DNA from: Amorphochlora amoebiformis
Taxonomy: Eukaryota; Cercozoa; Chlorarachniophyceae
Direction: 5' to 3'
Length of the DNA stretch: 64,000 bases
NCBI GenBank assembly: GCA_054601695.1
Contig: BAAHQB010000276.1
Span: 1 to 64,000 of the forward strand
Part shown: one piece after another, positions 1 through 64,000 of the stretch
Position numbering within the stretch: the first letter of the stretch is position 1
How the letters are laid out: each line of letters begins with the position of its first letter
Made by a program: the position numbers and the translations under genes
Notes under the pieces: generated by a model
Database searches by the model: none
What the model was told of the DNA's origin: nothing
The model's input: only the letters and a program-made list of their open reading frames with translations

Positions 1-270
1 AACTAGACTAATCTAGCAATAGCTAGCTATATAATACTAGTAATATCTAGAATATCAAAAAATCTAGATCTAGACTAGTTGTGCTTGGAATTCAAACGAT
101 GGTAGTCTAGTAGTATAAGGAAATCTTTTTACTCAACAGCTTAATTCTGGGCTTATGCATCTAGACTCTAGAGACTCTCAAAGCAATTTAAAGTCTACAA
201 TGTCTAGAATGACTAGAATGTCTAGGGATATTCGAAGGCACTGTTTAGTGTGTTCAGTTTACTAGATGCA
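1..270. other. CTAG-rich intergenic flank downstream of the RME-8 gene
   Basis: No coding potential is visible. The stretch is unusually dense in CTAG and TCTAGA-type words and is free of (TA)n arrays. It shares phrasing, for example taatatctagaatat, with the other intergenic flank around 50.15-50.2 kb. The RME-8 stop codon (TAA on the minus strand) is at 271-273, so this is the 3' flank of that gene and should hold its polyadenylation signal, which I cannot pinpoint. Confidence 0.6.
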
Positions 271-41525
<41,255 letters not shown>

Positions 41526-41938
41526 GACTCAACCTCAACGACGCGCCCTGGCCTAGTCGGAAAGCCAGATTCTACGACTCGACGGATAAATTATTACCTC
41601 TAGGTCGAAACCGGACCAAAACCGTACCAAAACGCCAGCGTTTAAACGGGATTCAGACGTTCAACGGGATCCAAGCAGCGGTTCGTTTGGGTTCCGAGGT
41701 TCTTGGGTTCCGTGAGTCTTTCTAAAGATGGATTCCGATACAGCTTGGGAATGGTTCTCGACCATGAATCCCTCAGGCTATGCAACCTAAGAAAGATTCT
41801 CACGGGGAGTATGTTTGTCCTTTGGCGGATGGGCGTATGAACGTCCAATAATAATATTTTTCTGAGTCGATGAGTCCTAGGGTTTCAAACGATGCCGATA
41901 TATTCTTCCTTATTAAGTAATAAATCGGCAGTGACCAC
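41526..41938. promoter_or_regulatory. Divergent promoter region between RME-8 and the SH2 gene
   Basis: The two ATG codons face away from each other with 413 bases between them. Both reading frames meet an in-frame stop shortly upstream of the ATG (TGA for RME-8, TAA for the SH2 gene), so neither protein extends into the gap without a further splice. The region has balanced composition and no (TA)n, (CA)n or (TTA)n, unlike nearly all other non-coding DNA here. No TATA box stands out. A shared bidirectional promoter is an inference from geometry. Confidence 0.6.
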
Positions 41939-43002
41939 ATGATGGCAGACGACCGGCGGCCGAAGACGTTCGAACAGCTCAAGAAGCTCAAGCCTGAACA
42001 TGAAGGTTGTCAAAAATTATTGTATACTATCAAACATGAAATGTAATTGTGTTAATAGATTTTGAGGATATATGGAACGCCGACAAAGAGGCTCAGGTAT
42101 GGTGGGCCAAGTTTGTGGAAGGAAAGAGGAAACCTCGACCAAACCAAGAGCTAGTGGGGGCGCTGATCAAATACTTCAAAAAGACAAACGGAAAGGCTTG
42201 GCCTGAGCCTCTTGTAAGGTAAGTAAGTCCTTTTGAGGCACACTCGTCGGATGTAATTTGAATTCAACAGGCGTATTGTACGCGACTGCATCGACCTCCG
42301 CACGCCGGATAAATTCGTCGGAGAGGTCGAGTTTCGCTGTTTTGTCAACATGTGGGGCCCTTTCAAGAATATAATGGAGACGATAACTCAGTAAGTACAA
42401 CAACGCATCGTGGCAAGATGTGCTAACCGTTGCTTTTATAATAGAAGCCTGTACGACAAGGACGGCAAAGTTTTTCCATATTGGGCAGGAAAGAAGGGTA
42501 GTATATCCTCCCACCCTCACCCTCATATTGTTCGCTTGACATCCCAATTACAAAGGTCGCGAACACTTCTTTGAGAACATCGGAGATTACGTCATTAGGT
42601 TTGCCACGAGTCGATTTCATCTCGCCGCGTCATGGAAGAAGGTCATTCCAGCTCATGTTATTCTCACCACCCTTTGTATAGCCACTCGTTCTCTTCCAGG
42701 TTAAAGCAGGAACGTTGGTCATCAAGCACGTGGCGATCTGGAGGTCTGCAAAAGGCTTTTTCTGGGTTCCCCAAACGGTCAGTGCGGGAACTCTCATGTA
42801 CAAAGATGGTGCCTGACATCGATGGTTGATCTTGCAGAATGGGCCACTTGTTGGGTACTTCAAGACCTTGCGCGAACTTATTCGGGATTTTGATCACACA
42901 CTGAGGAACCCAGGGTGTTCGGACTACTGGTATTCGGAGTGCTTTGAAAATCCGTGGATGAAGGAGGATGTAGGGGGGAAGAAGAAGGAGAAGACGGAAG
43001 AG
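41939..43002 (+). CDS. SH2 gene exons 1-7: linker and SH2 domain
   Basis: Exons: 41939-42005, 42059-42218, 42271-42390, 42445-42497, 42556-42642, 42710-42777, 42838-43002. Introns are only 52 to 67 bases with no microsatellite. The linker reads [20 protein letters not shown] and [20 protein letters not shown], resembling the helical EF-hand-like or STAT-type linkers ahead of some SH2 domains. The SH2 core reads [20 protein letters not shown], then YVIRFCHES with the phosphate-binding Arg of strand B (family FLVRES), then [20 protein letters not shown] with the His of strand D, then [14 protein letters not shown] (family F.SL.ELI.HY). Exon 5 ends at a donor AAG/GTCATT; the next acceptor is a cluster (CCAG, AAAG, GCAG), of which GCAG at 42709 gives the SH2 frame. 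Confidence 0.8.
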
Positions 43003-43327
43003 GTATCGTGATGTTGTTTAAACTTTGTGTACACTACATAGATGTAAATAGGAATGTGCGGTATAATATAAATTTTTTTTCCTTGTAGGATACATATACA
43101 TCTATAGAACAATCATATGAATAATGTACATTTACTATATAATAATATTTTTTAAATATCTGTGGTATGTAATATATGCATATTGCACGTGTATATATGT
43201 ATTATATATTTCTACAAATATACATATGTACATATGTGTGCACACATACCTGTGCAATGTGCGCAGATGTGTCCTCAGTTCATATTTATTCGTTGCTTTA
43301 ACAACAGACCGATGCCTAACAGCTGTA

Positions 43328-43396
<69 letters not shown>

Positions 43397-43855
43397 CTAT
43401 ATATATATATATACAATATATATATACATATATATATTATTACCTTAAGGATTTTTCTGGCACAAATAACACGCATGTGCAACATCACTATGCATAGCAT
43501 TCACGACTCGGCCTAATAACCAGGACAATATCTACGTCATGCTAGACGATAACATAGTCGAAAGACACAAGCGAGACGAGACCCAAAGAAGAACAGAAAA
43601 GGCAAAGGAAGCTAGGAAATACTATCAAAGGTGCCAAGAAAACCATCCACCATAGCACACGCGTAACACGTGTCCAAATCTCTGACTTTCGTGGAATCTT
43701 CTGACATTGCAGGCATAAGCTCGACGAAGAGTGTTATGCATGGGATTCTGCATGCAGCCCGACTGTAACTGGGGGGCATTTTAGAGCAATGATGCCATCT
43801 AGAGCTTTGGGGGTTTGAATATATATGATATGTATATAAAATATATATATTATAC

Positions 43856-43892
<37 letters not shown>

Positions 43893-45306
43893 TTGTGTGT
43901 TTGTATATATATATACATGGCGCTGTAACACATAATAGGTGGAAAGCACATCGCGGCTAAACAACGGATTTTCCGACGCTGAATTCGAGGCTGACAAGAA
44001 GGTGGGCTTATACACGCGCAATAGAAACATATCATATACACCCCCGTACAACTGTGGAATCTCAGAGCTATCAGAGCATACGTAATCCCAGAAAGAAAAA
44101 GAGATTAAATCGTCGATATTAACTCTTAACTGACACAGGCGAGAGAGAAGATCATCCAGAGAAAAACGGTGCCCTCCCAGGGGGACCTCAAGGCTCGAGC
44201 TCCAGGGAACCACGTGTCACCAGCGGCTGTAGAACTGCCCGAGGAGTTGCCGGAGGGGTTGCCGGAGGGGTTGCCGCAGGTTATGCCGAGTTTTCTGCGC
44301 GCGGATTCATGTGCAGTTGGGCAGGAGATTGTAGAAGGAAAAGCCAATGTTCCTCTAGCTGATTCGACAGGTTGTTTTCGCGTATACTTGTTTCTGGGTG
44401 TTGGTTGGATTGAGTGGTTGGACCAAGTAATTTGTATTGGAAAGGATTTTTATTTTTTTGGTCGGAATATGTTCCTTTGGTATGTATGTACAGTACACAT
44501 ACACTATCTATATCATAATTACGTACAATATATGATATATGAATGTACAATACATACATATATAATATCTACATACATATATGCAAATTGCATGACGCCG
44601 ATATGTCTTCTCAGCATCTCCGCGCAGCCCAGCCTTCAAAGGTTATCATCTCTCGCTTTGTTCTCTCACTTTCTATCTTGACAGCGGTAGTGTGATTAAT
44701 GCTAACATATCACGTTCAGCCTCAGCGCGCAGACCGATGGTGCGCCGACCGAAGACTTCCGCGGTAATGATTTTTCTCCGTCAATCCCTCATTCTTTCCC
44801 TATTTCCCTCTTTTCTGTCGGTTTTTCTCTTCGTTTCTCTCTCTCTCTCTCTCTTTCTCTCTTTCTCTCACTTTCACTCCCTTTTTTTTCCCTTTCCCTT
44901 TCCCTCTATTTTTCTCTTCTTTTCTCTCTTTTTCTCTCCGTCTTTTTTTCTCTTTCTCTCAGTTTTTCACCTCGTTTCTCCCTTCCCTCCCTTTCTCTCT
45001 CTTTTTCTCTCCTCTTCCTTGTTTTGTGCTCTCTCTCTCTCTCTCTCACGCTCTCTTTCTCTGTCTTTCTTCTTGATGAGTTGTGGTTTGTGTTTTCTCA
45101 CGAAGCAACCGAAGCCAACTGAGGATAACATCTATTCGGTATGCTTTCCTGACCAATGTCTGGATGTTTTATGTGTATGGATGTCCACGTGTATATTTGC
45201 ATGTGTTGATGAAAGTGTAGAAATTACTGAAATATAAATGAGAATGCAAATGATGGATGTATAGAAGATATGTACACTGTGTATATGCATATTTTTATAT
45301 TATATA

Positions 45307-45338
<32 letters not shown>

Positions 45339-45399
45339 GATAGATATAGATATCCCAGTTTACTGACAAGAGGTGAAGGAGGAAGATAAACAAGATAGC

Positions 45400-45430
<31 letters not shown>

Positions 45431-45537
45431 AATATATATTTACATATATATATATATTTATATACATATATAATAAATTCCTTTCAGAGTTTGCTAGTAT
45501 GTATACGAGTTGTATATGTATGAATGCGATATATACA

Positions 45538-45582
<45 letters not shown>

Positions 45583-45737
45583 TATACTATATATATAATA
45601 TATATGTATATATATTATATATATGTATATATATTTGTCCAGAGTTTAGTAATAAAAGAGGAGGACAAAGAAGATAGCACGTACGCGGTGACAAACCCTT
45701 CGCCTTTTCATTGTCTTTCTGTCCTATATATATATAG

Positions 45738-45827
<90 letters not shown>

Positions 45828-45937
45828 ATATATAAATATATATATATATATATGTGTGTGTGTAGATATATGTATATACATAAATATATATGTATGCATA
45901 CGCATGGATATATACATATAAACATACATATATATCG

Positions 45938-45977
<40 letters not shown>

Positions 45978-47281
45978 ATATATATATATATATATAATAT
46001 ATATACACATACATTTTTATGTATATATATATATATATATATAATATATATATATATATGTAATATATATACATATATATATATATACACATATGGATGC
46101 ATGCATGTGTGCGTACGTATATTTACGTATATGATACATATTAATATACGTGTATACATAACACACACACATATAATACATATATATATAAACATATATA
46201 CATGTACACATACATATACACATATATGTATGATATATTCATCTAGATGTTGTTATATATGAATATTTTGTATGTATAAATATATCATATTATATATATA
46301 CATATATATATAATATATATATAATATATAATGTATATATACATATATGCGTTCATAATATAGATATGTACATGCGCACACTTCCTACAGAAGCATATAC
46401 AAACATTGAACAATGAATATGAATAACTCAAAAACCCCATCTTATCGTCTATCTTGTCTCTCTCTCTATCTCTCTCGACAACCTCACTCTTCCTCCCCTT
46501 CTCTCTATCTCTGTCTCCGTACCATATCTTTCCCAATTTCATATTCCTTCCCTCTCTTTTTTCTTTCTCAAGCCCTATCTCTCTATCTTCCCAATTTCAC
46601 ATCCCTTCCCTCTCTTTTTTCTTTCTCAAGCCCTATCTCTGTCCCCCTACCATACCTTCCCCAATTTCACATCCCTTCCCTCTCTTTTTTCTTTCTGAAG
46701 CCCAATTCTAACAACTCTTCACAATCATCCTCTTCTCCTTCTCTCTCTCCTTTCCTCTCTTCCTCTCTCTCTCCCTTCTTTCTGAGATCCTGCACTCACG
46801 CACGACGTAAATCTCTCTTTCTCTCGCTCCAATTGCATATGATATCCAGCACTTACGCACACTCCGTAAATCTCTTTTTCTCTCACGAATTGCACATTAC
46901 ATACATACATACCCCTCTGTCTTTCTTGTATTCCTTTCTGAAACCCTGAAGTTACACGATTATACTACGGGTATTTAGAGTGGACTAGCTACGGAGTTGA
47001 GGGAGAAAAAGGAGGGGAAGGAAGAAGAAAGCACATATGCGGTACTATCTGCTGCTTTCGACCATATATTATAATTATTATTTATTACTTTTTTTTTTTT
47101 TTTAATTATGATTATTATTATTATTATGATTATTATTATTATTATTATTATTGTTATTATTATATGAAAAACGAGGGGAAGGAAGAAGAGAGCACATATG
47201 CGGTACTATCTGCTGCTTTCGATAATATATTATAATTATTATTTATTACTTTTTTTTTTTGTTATTATTATTATTATTATG

Positions 47282-47318
<37 letters not shown>

Positions 47319-47599
47319 GAAAAACGAGGGGAAGGAAGAAGAGAGCACATATGCGGTACTATCTGCTGCTTTCGACGATATTATAATTATTATTATTGCT
47401 TTTTTTTTTTTTTAATTATGATTATTATTATTATTATGATTATTATTATTATTATTATTATTGTTATTATTATATGAAAAACGAGGGGAAGGAAGAAGAA
47501 AGCACATATGCGGTACTATCTGCTGCTTTCGACAATATATTATAATTATTATTTATTACTTTTTTTTTTTTTTTAATTATGATTATTATTATTATTATG

Positions 47600-47636
<37 letters not shown>

Positions 47637-47763
47637 GAAAAACGAGGGGAAGGAAGAAGAGAGCACATATGCGGTACTATCTGCTGCTTTCGACAATATA
47701 TTATAATTATTATTTATTACTTTTTTTTTTTTTTTAATTATGATTATTATTATTATTATTATG

Positions 47764-47795
<32 letters not shown>

Positions 47796-48060
47796 AAAAA
47801 CGAGGGGAAGGAAGAAGAGAGCACATATGCGGTACTATCTGCTGCTTTCGATAATATATTATAATTATTATTTATTACTTTTTTTTTTTTTTAATTATGA
47901 TTATTATTATTGTTATGATTATTATTATTATTATTATTATTGTTATTATTATATGAAAAACGAGGGGAAGGAAGAAGAGAGCACATATGCGGTACTATCT
48001 GCTGCTTTCGACCATATATTATAATTATTATTATTGCTTTTTTTTTTTTTTTTAATTATG

Positions 48061-48109
<49 letters not shown>

Positions 48110-48219
48110 GAAAAACGAGGGGAAGGAAGAAGAGAGCACATATGCGGTACTATCTGCTGCTTTCGACAATATATTATAATTATTATTTATTACTTTTTTT
48201 TTTTGTTATTATTATTATG

Positions 48220-48265
<46 letters not shown>

Positions 48266-48324
48266 GGAAAACGAGGGGAAGGAAGAGGAGAGCACATATG
48301 TGGTACTATGTGCTGCTTTCAACA

Positions 48325-48380
<56 letters not shown>

Positions 48381-48436
48381 AATATGTATATATATATATA
48401 TGTTATGTGTGTGTGTGTGTGATAGATGTGTGAGTT

Positions 48437-48476
<40 letters not shown>

Positions 48477-48852
48477 ATAGATATTTGTCTACATAGTATT
48501 TATTCAAAATACAGATATATATATATATATTAAAATATATATATATGTATATCTATAATCACAGGAATTCTTAGTTGTTGATGCGCCCACCCGAAAAAAT
48601 AAAACTCTGAAAGAAAAAGAGGAAAACGAGGAGAAGGCTGCCGTCTTCATCACTCAGAAGCCGACATTTTCTCGGGGGGTACTTTTTCTTATTTCGTGTG
48701 GAGTGGGTGGATTTTTGTGTGTATACGTTCGCTTTATATATAGGTGATGAATTCGTAGGTTTGGTATGGTGTTTATGTGTGTATCTAAATATTATATATA
48801 TGTATATATATGTATATTTAGATATATGTGTATGCATGTATAATATGTATAC

Positions 48853-48924
<72 letters not shown>

Positions 48925-49164
48925 GTATATATACATACATATATATATATATATATATACAATATATATATGCATGTGCGCATGTATTTCTTAATGTAAA
49001 TAATACGAATTTAATGCAGATGTGAGATGAATACAATATCAATAATTGCATGTATTATCCAGATAACCTCACATCTAAGAAATGATTCACTTCCTAGGGT
49101 TAGAGTTGATTATGGGACTTTGGGTCAATGTGTATGTATGTAATTGTATGTATGTATGTATATG

Positions 49165-49245
<81 letters not shown>

Positions 49246-49256
49246 ATATATGTGGA

Positions 49257-49312
<56 letters not shown>

Positions 49313-49425
49313 GTGTGTATGTAAATTATATATGATATATATATATATATATATATATATAGATTTACGTATATATATGAAGATATTATAATTACATTAT
49401 ATAGTCATATATATATATATATACA

Positions 49426-49464
<39 letters not shown>

Positions 49465-49465
49465 G

Positions 49466-49496
<31 letters not shown>

Positions 49497-49627
49497 GTAT
49501 AATATATGTCGTACATACTCAGGTTTCCCTAGCCCCCGTCAGCCGCAAGGTATTCAAGAGGAAGCGATACAAATTTGATCCTTTCGATCTAGAGAAATGG
49601 CTAAAAATCCAGAGCTCTAGCTACTGA
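41939..49627 (+). CDS. SH2-domain protein with long tyrosine-motif tail
   Basis: Eighteen exons with matching phases encode 528 residues (600 if eight extra copies of a 27-base exon are all included). The first seven exons give a 240-residue N-terminal half containing an SH2 domain; the next eleven give a charged tail ending [20 protein letters not shown] plus five residues. SH2 domains bind phosphotyrosine; the tail has tyrosines in acidic context (DNIYVML, TEDNIYS, EDSTYA, EEESTYA), typical of kinase substrates that recruit SH2 proteins. So the protein could act as an adaptor that docks its own kind or folds back on its tail (inference). It is possible that two genes are present: the SH2 half could stop at TGA 43009-43011 if the donor at 43003 (GAG/GTATCG) is not used. 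I favour one gene because the donor is good, the phase fits the next exon, and no start codon precedes the tail exons. I cannot assign it to a named SH2 family. Confidence 0.75.
43524..45687 (+). CDS. SH2 gene exons 8-15: charged tail with tyrosine motifs
   Basis: Exons: 43524-43630, 43713-43764, 43939-44001, 44139-44370, 44615-44641, 44720-44763, 45106-45138, 45643-45687. Exon 8 opens with [19 protein letters not shown], a YxxL motif in acidic surroundings, and ends in a basic helix (AKEARKYYQ). Exon 9 reads [17 protein letters not shown], exon 10 [18 protein letters not shown], and exon 11 has a Pro-Glu-Leu repeat ([15 protein letters not shown]). Exon 12 has 27 bases. Exon 14 reads [11 protein letters not shown] and joins exon 15, [15 protein letters not shown], giving a second YxxL (YSSL). 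All phases agree. The intron before exon 14 is a long pyrimidine tract (44770-45075). Decayed acceptor-side copies of exon 15 lie at about 45350-45400 and 45480-45500. Confidence 0.7.
44770..45075 (+). repeat. Pyrimidine (CT) tract before SH2 gene exon 14
   Basis: About 300 bases of CT/TTTCTC sequence ending 30 bases ahead of the acceptor of exon 14 (45106). It can serve as an oversized polypyrimidine tract. Confidence 0.8.
46445..46930 (+). repeat. Pyrimidine-rich tract with phrase repeats before SH2 gene exon 16
   Basis: CT-rich; the phrase ccaatttcacatcccttccc and its flanks recur three times (46509, 46590 and 46660 areas) in units of about 80 bases. It ends 65 bases before exon 16. Confidence 0.75.
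46997..47041 (+). CDS. SH2 gene exon 16 ([15 protein letters not shown]), founder of the cassette array
   Basis: Fifteen codons, phase 0 to 0, acceptor ACGGAG and donor GCG/GTACTA. Its end EEESTYA repeats the sense of exon 15 (KEDSTYA). The same 3' half and donor recur eight times in the following 1.26 kb. Confidence 0.65.
47042..48310 (+). repeat. Tandem array of eight further copies of exon 16, unit about 157 bp
   Basis: Each unit holds (TTA/TTG)n, then atatgaaaaacgag, then a 27-base open segment, then GTACTATCTGCTGCTTTCGA and a T-run. The 27-base segments are 47176-47202, 47329-47355, 47486-47512, 47647-47673, 47805-47831, 47965-47991, 48120-48146 and 48276-48302. Spacing is 153 to 161 bases. 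Each reads GKEEESTYA (GKEEESTYV in the last), is flanked by AG and an intact GTACTA donor, and is a multiple of three in phase 0, so each could be spliced in as a cassette adding one acidic tyrosine motif. Sequence identity within the 27 bases and the donor is near complete while the spacers drift. Use of these copies as exons is an inference. Confidence 0.85.
48565..49627 (+). CDS. SH2 gene exons 17-18: C-terminus
   Basis: Exons 48565-48678 and 49523-49627. Exon 17 reads [20 protein letters not shown] and [15 protein letters not shown]; exon 18 reads [20 protein letters not shown], then [14 protein letters not shown] and TGA. Joined to the last array copy the tyrosine would read TYV-EFLV; joined to exon 16 directly, TYA-EFLV. 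The C-terminal basic stretch KRKRYK could be a nuclear localisation or lipid-binding patch, but nothing proves this. Confidence 0.7.
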
Positions 49628-50516
49628 CGAGGGACTTGACTTCCAGAAACGATCGAATCCTGCATCAGTAGGTGCTAGCAAGACTATCAAGAGTCATCTC
49701 ACTAGCCTCTAGCTAGTCTAGCAACGAGACGTTGGCCGACAATTTATATTTCTCCGGATCCTGGGTACCGGTCTCATACTCTCTAGATCTTTTTAGATAC
49801 ATGTATATGACTGGTATGATGTGCATCTCTGCGTGTATCATAATCGTGACATGCTGGATACGTAAGGATATACTAGATTGCTAGATGATATATATATATA
49901 TATATAAACATGTGTATATTTACCTAGTTCTAGTAGTTCACCATGCATATATTATAGATATAGTATATATATATATGCCACTGCTACTAGTCTAGCTAGT
50001 GCTAGCACTAGATCCAGTAGATGCTAGAGATGATATCGTACATCTACTAATCTAGTACATCTGTATGTCTACTACTAGACTAGTCTGACTAGTGTAGATA
50101 TGACTAGCTAGCTAGATGATGATGTAGATCTCATGCAGATCGATAAAAGTGTTCTCTAGCTAGATACTCTAATACTATATCTAGTAATATCTAGAATATT
50201 GACTAAGACCTCAAGAGTAGAGTGCAATTGCAAATATGATTAGCAAATTATAATAAATAAAATTTAAAATGAACTTTAATTATTATTTCTAGTATTTTAA
50301 TCATCTAGATCATTGAATTATCTGTTTTAATTTTTTTTAATTATATATACTATATAGTTGTTTTAATTAATTTAATGAATGATATGAATAAAAACAATGT
50401 TTTGTTATTATTTTGCATGAAAATAGTTCGTGCATGAAATAAACGTGTGCGCAATTTCAAAAAAATAATATGGCAATTACTGCATGTGCTCGACGTATCT
50501 TCTTGTCTATCTTCTC

Positions 50517-50758
50517 ACCATGAAGTGCGGCAGCTCGCATCGAAACCATTGCACCCATTGCTGACGCTCGTGATGACCGACGGCGCCCAGACGTTTAACT
50601 TCAAAACCGTAGTCTATTTCTGATGACTCTTGAGCCGTATGCACGATGTTGCAGTCTTCAAGAACAGCAGGTGGGCTGAGACTGTCCCACGAGTGTCCAG
50701 AGGCTGACAGTCTGTCAGAATTTGCCCAAATAAATATGGCCATAATCGCCTTATAATT
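50517..50758 (-). CDS. Possible terminal exon, unassigned
   Basis: On the minus strand an open stretch reads SASGHSWDSLSPPAVLEDCN and continues through SEIDYGFEVKRLGAVGHHER to LPHFMVRR and a stop (TAG). Composition is protein-like and unlike the surrounding AT-rich DNA. An acceptor (TGACAG or TGTCAG) lies at its upstream end, and a donor-like ATG/GTGAGA just before the stop. It could be the last exon of the third gene, but I cannot match the phase to the exon at 52169-52203. No family recognised. Confidence 0.25.
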
Positions 50759-51743
50759 GCTAAACAATCGCTCTATAATCGCTGGATGATTTCCGGTAAT
50801 CTATTCCAAGTAAATATTCTTTTTATAATATCGAATTGAAAATTCACTATTTTAACAAGGTCTAATATGAAGAATTCACCATGGGCATGGATGAAGAAAG
50901 AATCATTCGCCGACAAGCCTGCTATCAGCAACACCATGATTAGTGTATTAGAGCTAGACTGAGATTTTACAGTAATGAATATTCTCCGTAGACGCTTTCA
51001 ATTCAAATTGCTAATGACAATCTAGTAATCATTACACGGGTTATGATCCAGATGATGACTTGGGTTTCTCGAACTTCTAGCTGTGATAATGAGTACGAAG
51101 AGATATAGCCGAGATGAAGCCGATCTCGACCTGGACTCCATCACCACAAACCAACTTATTCCTTTCTGAATCTTGTTATATGTCAAATACATATAAGCAT
51201 AGAGAGAAGAATAATAGATCATCACATAATGGCGCCGCAATTTGACGCTAATAAAATTAGTTTTGAATACTCAATTTCGAATTAATCATTTTTAAAAATC
51301 AAAATTTTACCAGAGAGCATAAGTTTTAAAATTAAAAATAAAAATTTACTTAAATAAAAAATAAATTGTATTTACCATTATTAATAATCAAATTTATAAT
51401 TGTGTATATATCTACTAGATCTAGTATATGCTGTGTATATGTATATAATCATAGAAACATGTGTAAGTATAGGTAATATATTTAATGAACTTTTTAAATT
51501 TATTTAACGGCATAGTTTAACAAATTTTATTTGTCTTTTCTTTTTATTATTCAGTTTACTCCGAGATAATGAAATGAAATATAAGTAACTAGTATTCTAG
51601 TGTTGTCAAAAGTAAATTATGCAAACCGACGCCAATTTCAAGTTTTACTTTTTAATGCAACTGCTGCCCTAAATCAATTATGGAAGAAACTAACAATGTT
51701 AATTAAATGTATACACAGATTATTATTTTTTTATTCAAACTAC

Positions 51744-51854
51744 TGTATGCACATGCGCATATACATATGTTATGTAGTGCAACCTGGTCCATTCATGTAT
51801 GTTTTTAGACATGCATACATAGTCATTTTAGAATAAATATATCAAAACATGTTA

Positions 51855-51896
<42 letters not shown>

Positions 51897-52046
51897 ATAG
51901 TATGAGTGTATTATCTCGATTACACACAGCATGTATGCACATGCGCATATACATATGTTATGTAGTGCAACATGTTACATTCATGTATGTTTTTAGACAT
52001 GCATACATAGTCATCTTATAATAAATGCACTCAAAACATGTTAATA
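51744..52046. repeat. Two direct copies of about 115 bp in the intergenic region
   Basis: Copies 51744-51861 and 51932-52046 begin tgtatgcacatgcgcatata and end aaaacatgttaat. They differ by scattered substitutions and are separated by (TA)n. Confidence 0.85.
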
Positions 52047-52098
52047 GATAAGACTCAACTAGGTTGAATGTAAGCATATACATAATATATTTATATAT

Positions 52099-52144
<46 letters not shown>

Positions 52145-52168
52145 ATATATATATGTATAAATCCTCAC

Positions 52169-64000
<11,832 letters not shown>

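Larger units (their letters stand above)
49628..52168. other. Gene-poor intergenic region, CTAG-rich then AT-rich
   Basis: 49630-50210 is dense in CTAG, TAGATC and ACTAGT words like the left end of the window. 50210-51600 is AT-rich unique sequence without (TA)n arrays. 51744-51861 and 51932-52046 are two diverged direct copies of about 115 bases. I see no exon I can connect to either neighbouring gene with confidence. Confidence 0.6.

Noticed and set aside
41646-41900. Exons of RME-8 encoding a PH-like N-terminus in the divergent promoter region
   Set aside because: No open stretch with splice sites was found, and in-frame stops lie just upstream of both ATG codons.
47042-48310. CRISPR array as an explanation for the regular 157-base repeat
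   Set aside because: Repeats are too long, spacers are TTA microsatellite and not unique, the genome is eukaryotic, and the repeated part is an exon with a donor.
51022-51240. Minus-strand open segments in the intergenic region (KGISWFVVMESRSRS and an overlapping frame)
   Set aside because: Two frames are open, neither has a supported start or splice context, and nothing matches a family.

Overview
This window is nuclear DNA of a unicellular or otherwise early-branching eukaryote that I cannot name. The basis is spliceosomal introns throughout, no operons, an endocytic RME-8 (DNAJC13) homologue, an SH2 phosphotyrosine-binding domain, and TTAGGG-type repeats. Its dominant character is (TA)n: almost every intron and much of the intergenic DNA is filled with (TA)n, mixed with (CA)n/(TG)n and a few (TTA)n or (GA)n tracts. 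Genes therefore survive as tiny non-repetitive islands, mostly 30 to 100 bases, each bounded by a clean splice donor and acceptor. Long reading frames rich in Tyr-Ile or His-Thr are translations of these microsatellites, not genes. Layout: 1-270 is a CTAG-rich intergenic flank. 271-41525 (minus) is one gene of 92 coding exons. Read exon by exon, its phases match throughout and its codons add up to an open protein of 1885 residues, which aligns from end to end with RME-8/DNAJC13. It has four IWN-type (here IWT or IFWT) repeats and the VG..YLR segments that follow them, but it lacks the N-terminal PH-like region, and its J-domain has no HPD motif. 41526-41938 is a short divergent promoter region. 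41939-49627 (plus) is a gene of 18 constitutive-looking exons: an EF-hand-like or STAT-type linker plus SH2 domain in the first 240 residues, then a long charged tail carrying acidic tyrosine motifs. One of the tail exons has been amplified into an array of nine copies of a TTA-rich unit of about 157 bases. 49628-52168 is CTAG-rich and AT-rich DNA with no gene I can prove. From about 52169 to 63175 (minus) lie eleven phase-compatible exons of a third gene that probably continues past the right edge. Its first visible exons resemble the last helices of a TFIIS N-terminal (LW) bundle. Interstitial TTAGGG-like arrays lie in its introns at 59.6, 61.8 and 62.9-63.1 kb. How the parts relate: RME-8 acts on endosomes with clathrin, Hsc70 and retromer. 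The SH2 protein is started head-to-head with it from a shared 413-base region and looks like a phosphotyrosine adaptor that carries its own candidate docking tyrosines. The third gene may act in transcription. A general process has shaped all three genes: exon edges have been copied together with neighbouring (TA)n. Acceptor-side copies lie upstream of the real exon and donor-side copies lie downstream, giving many strings of decayed half-exons.
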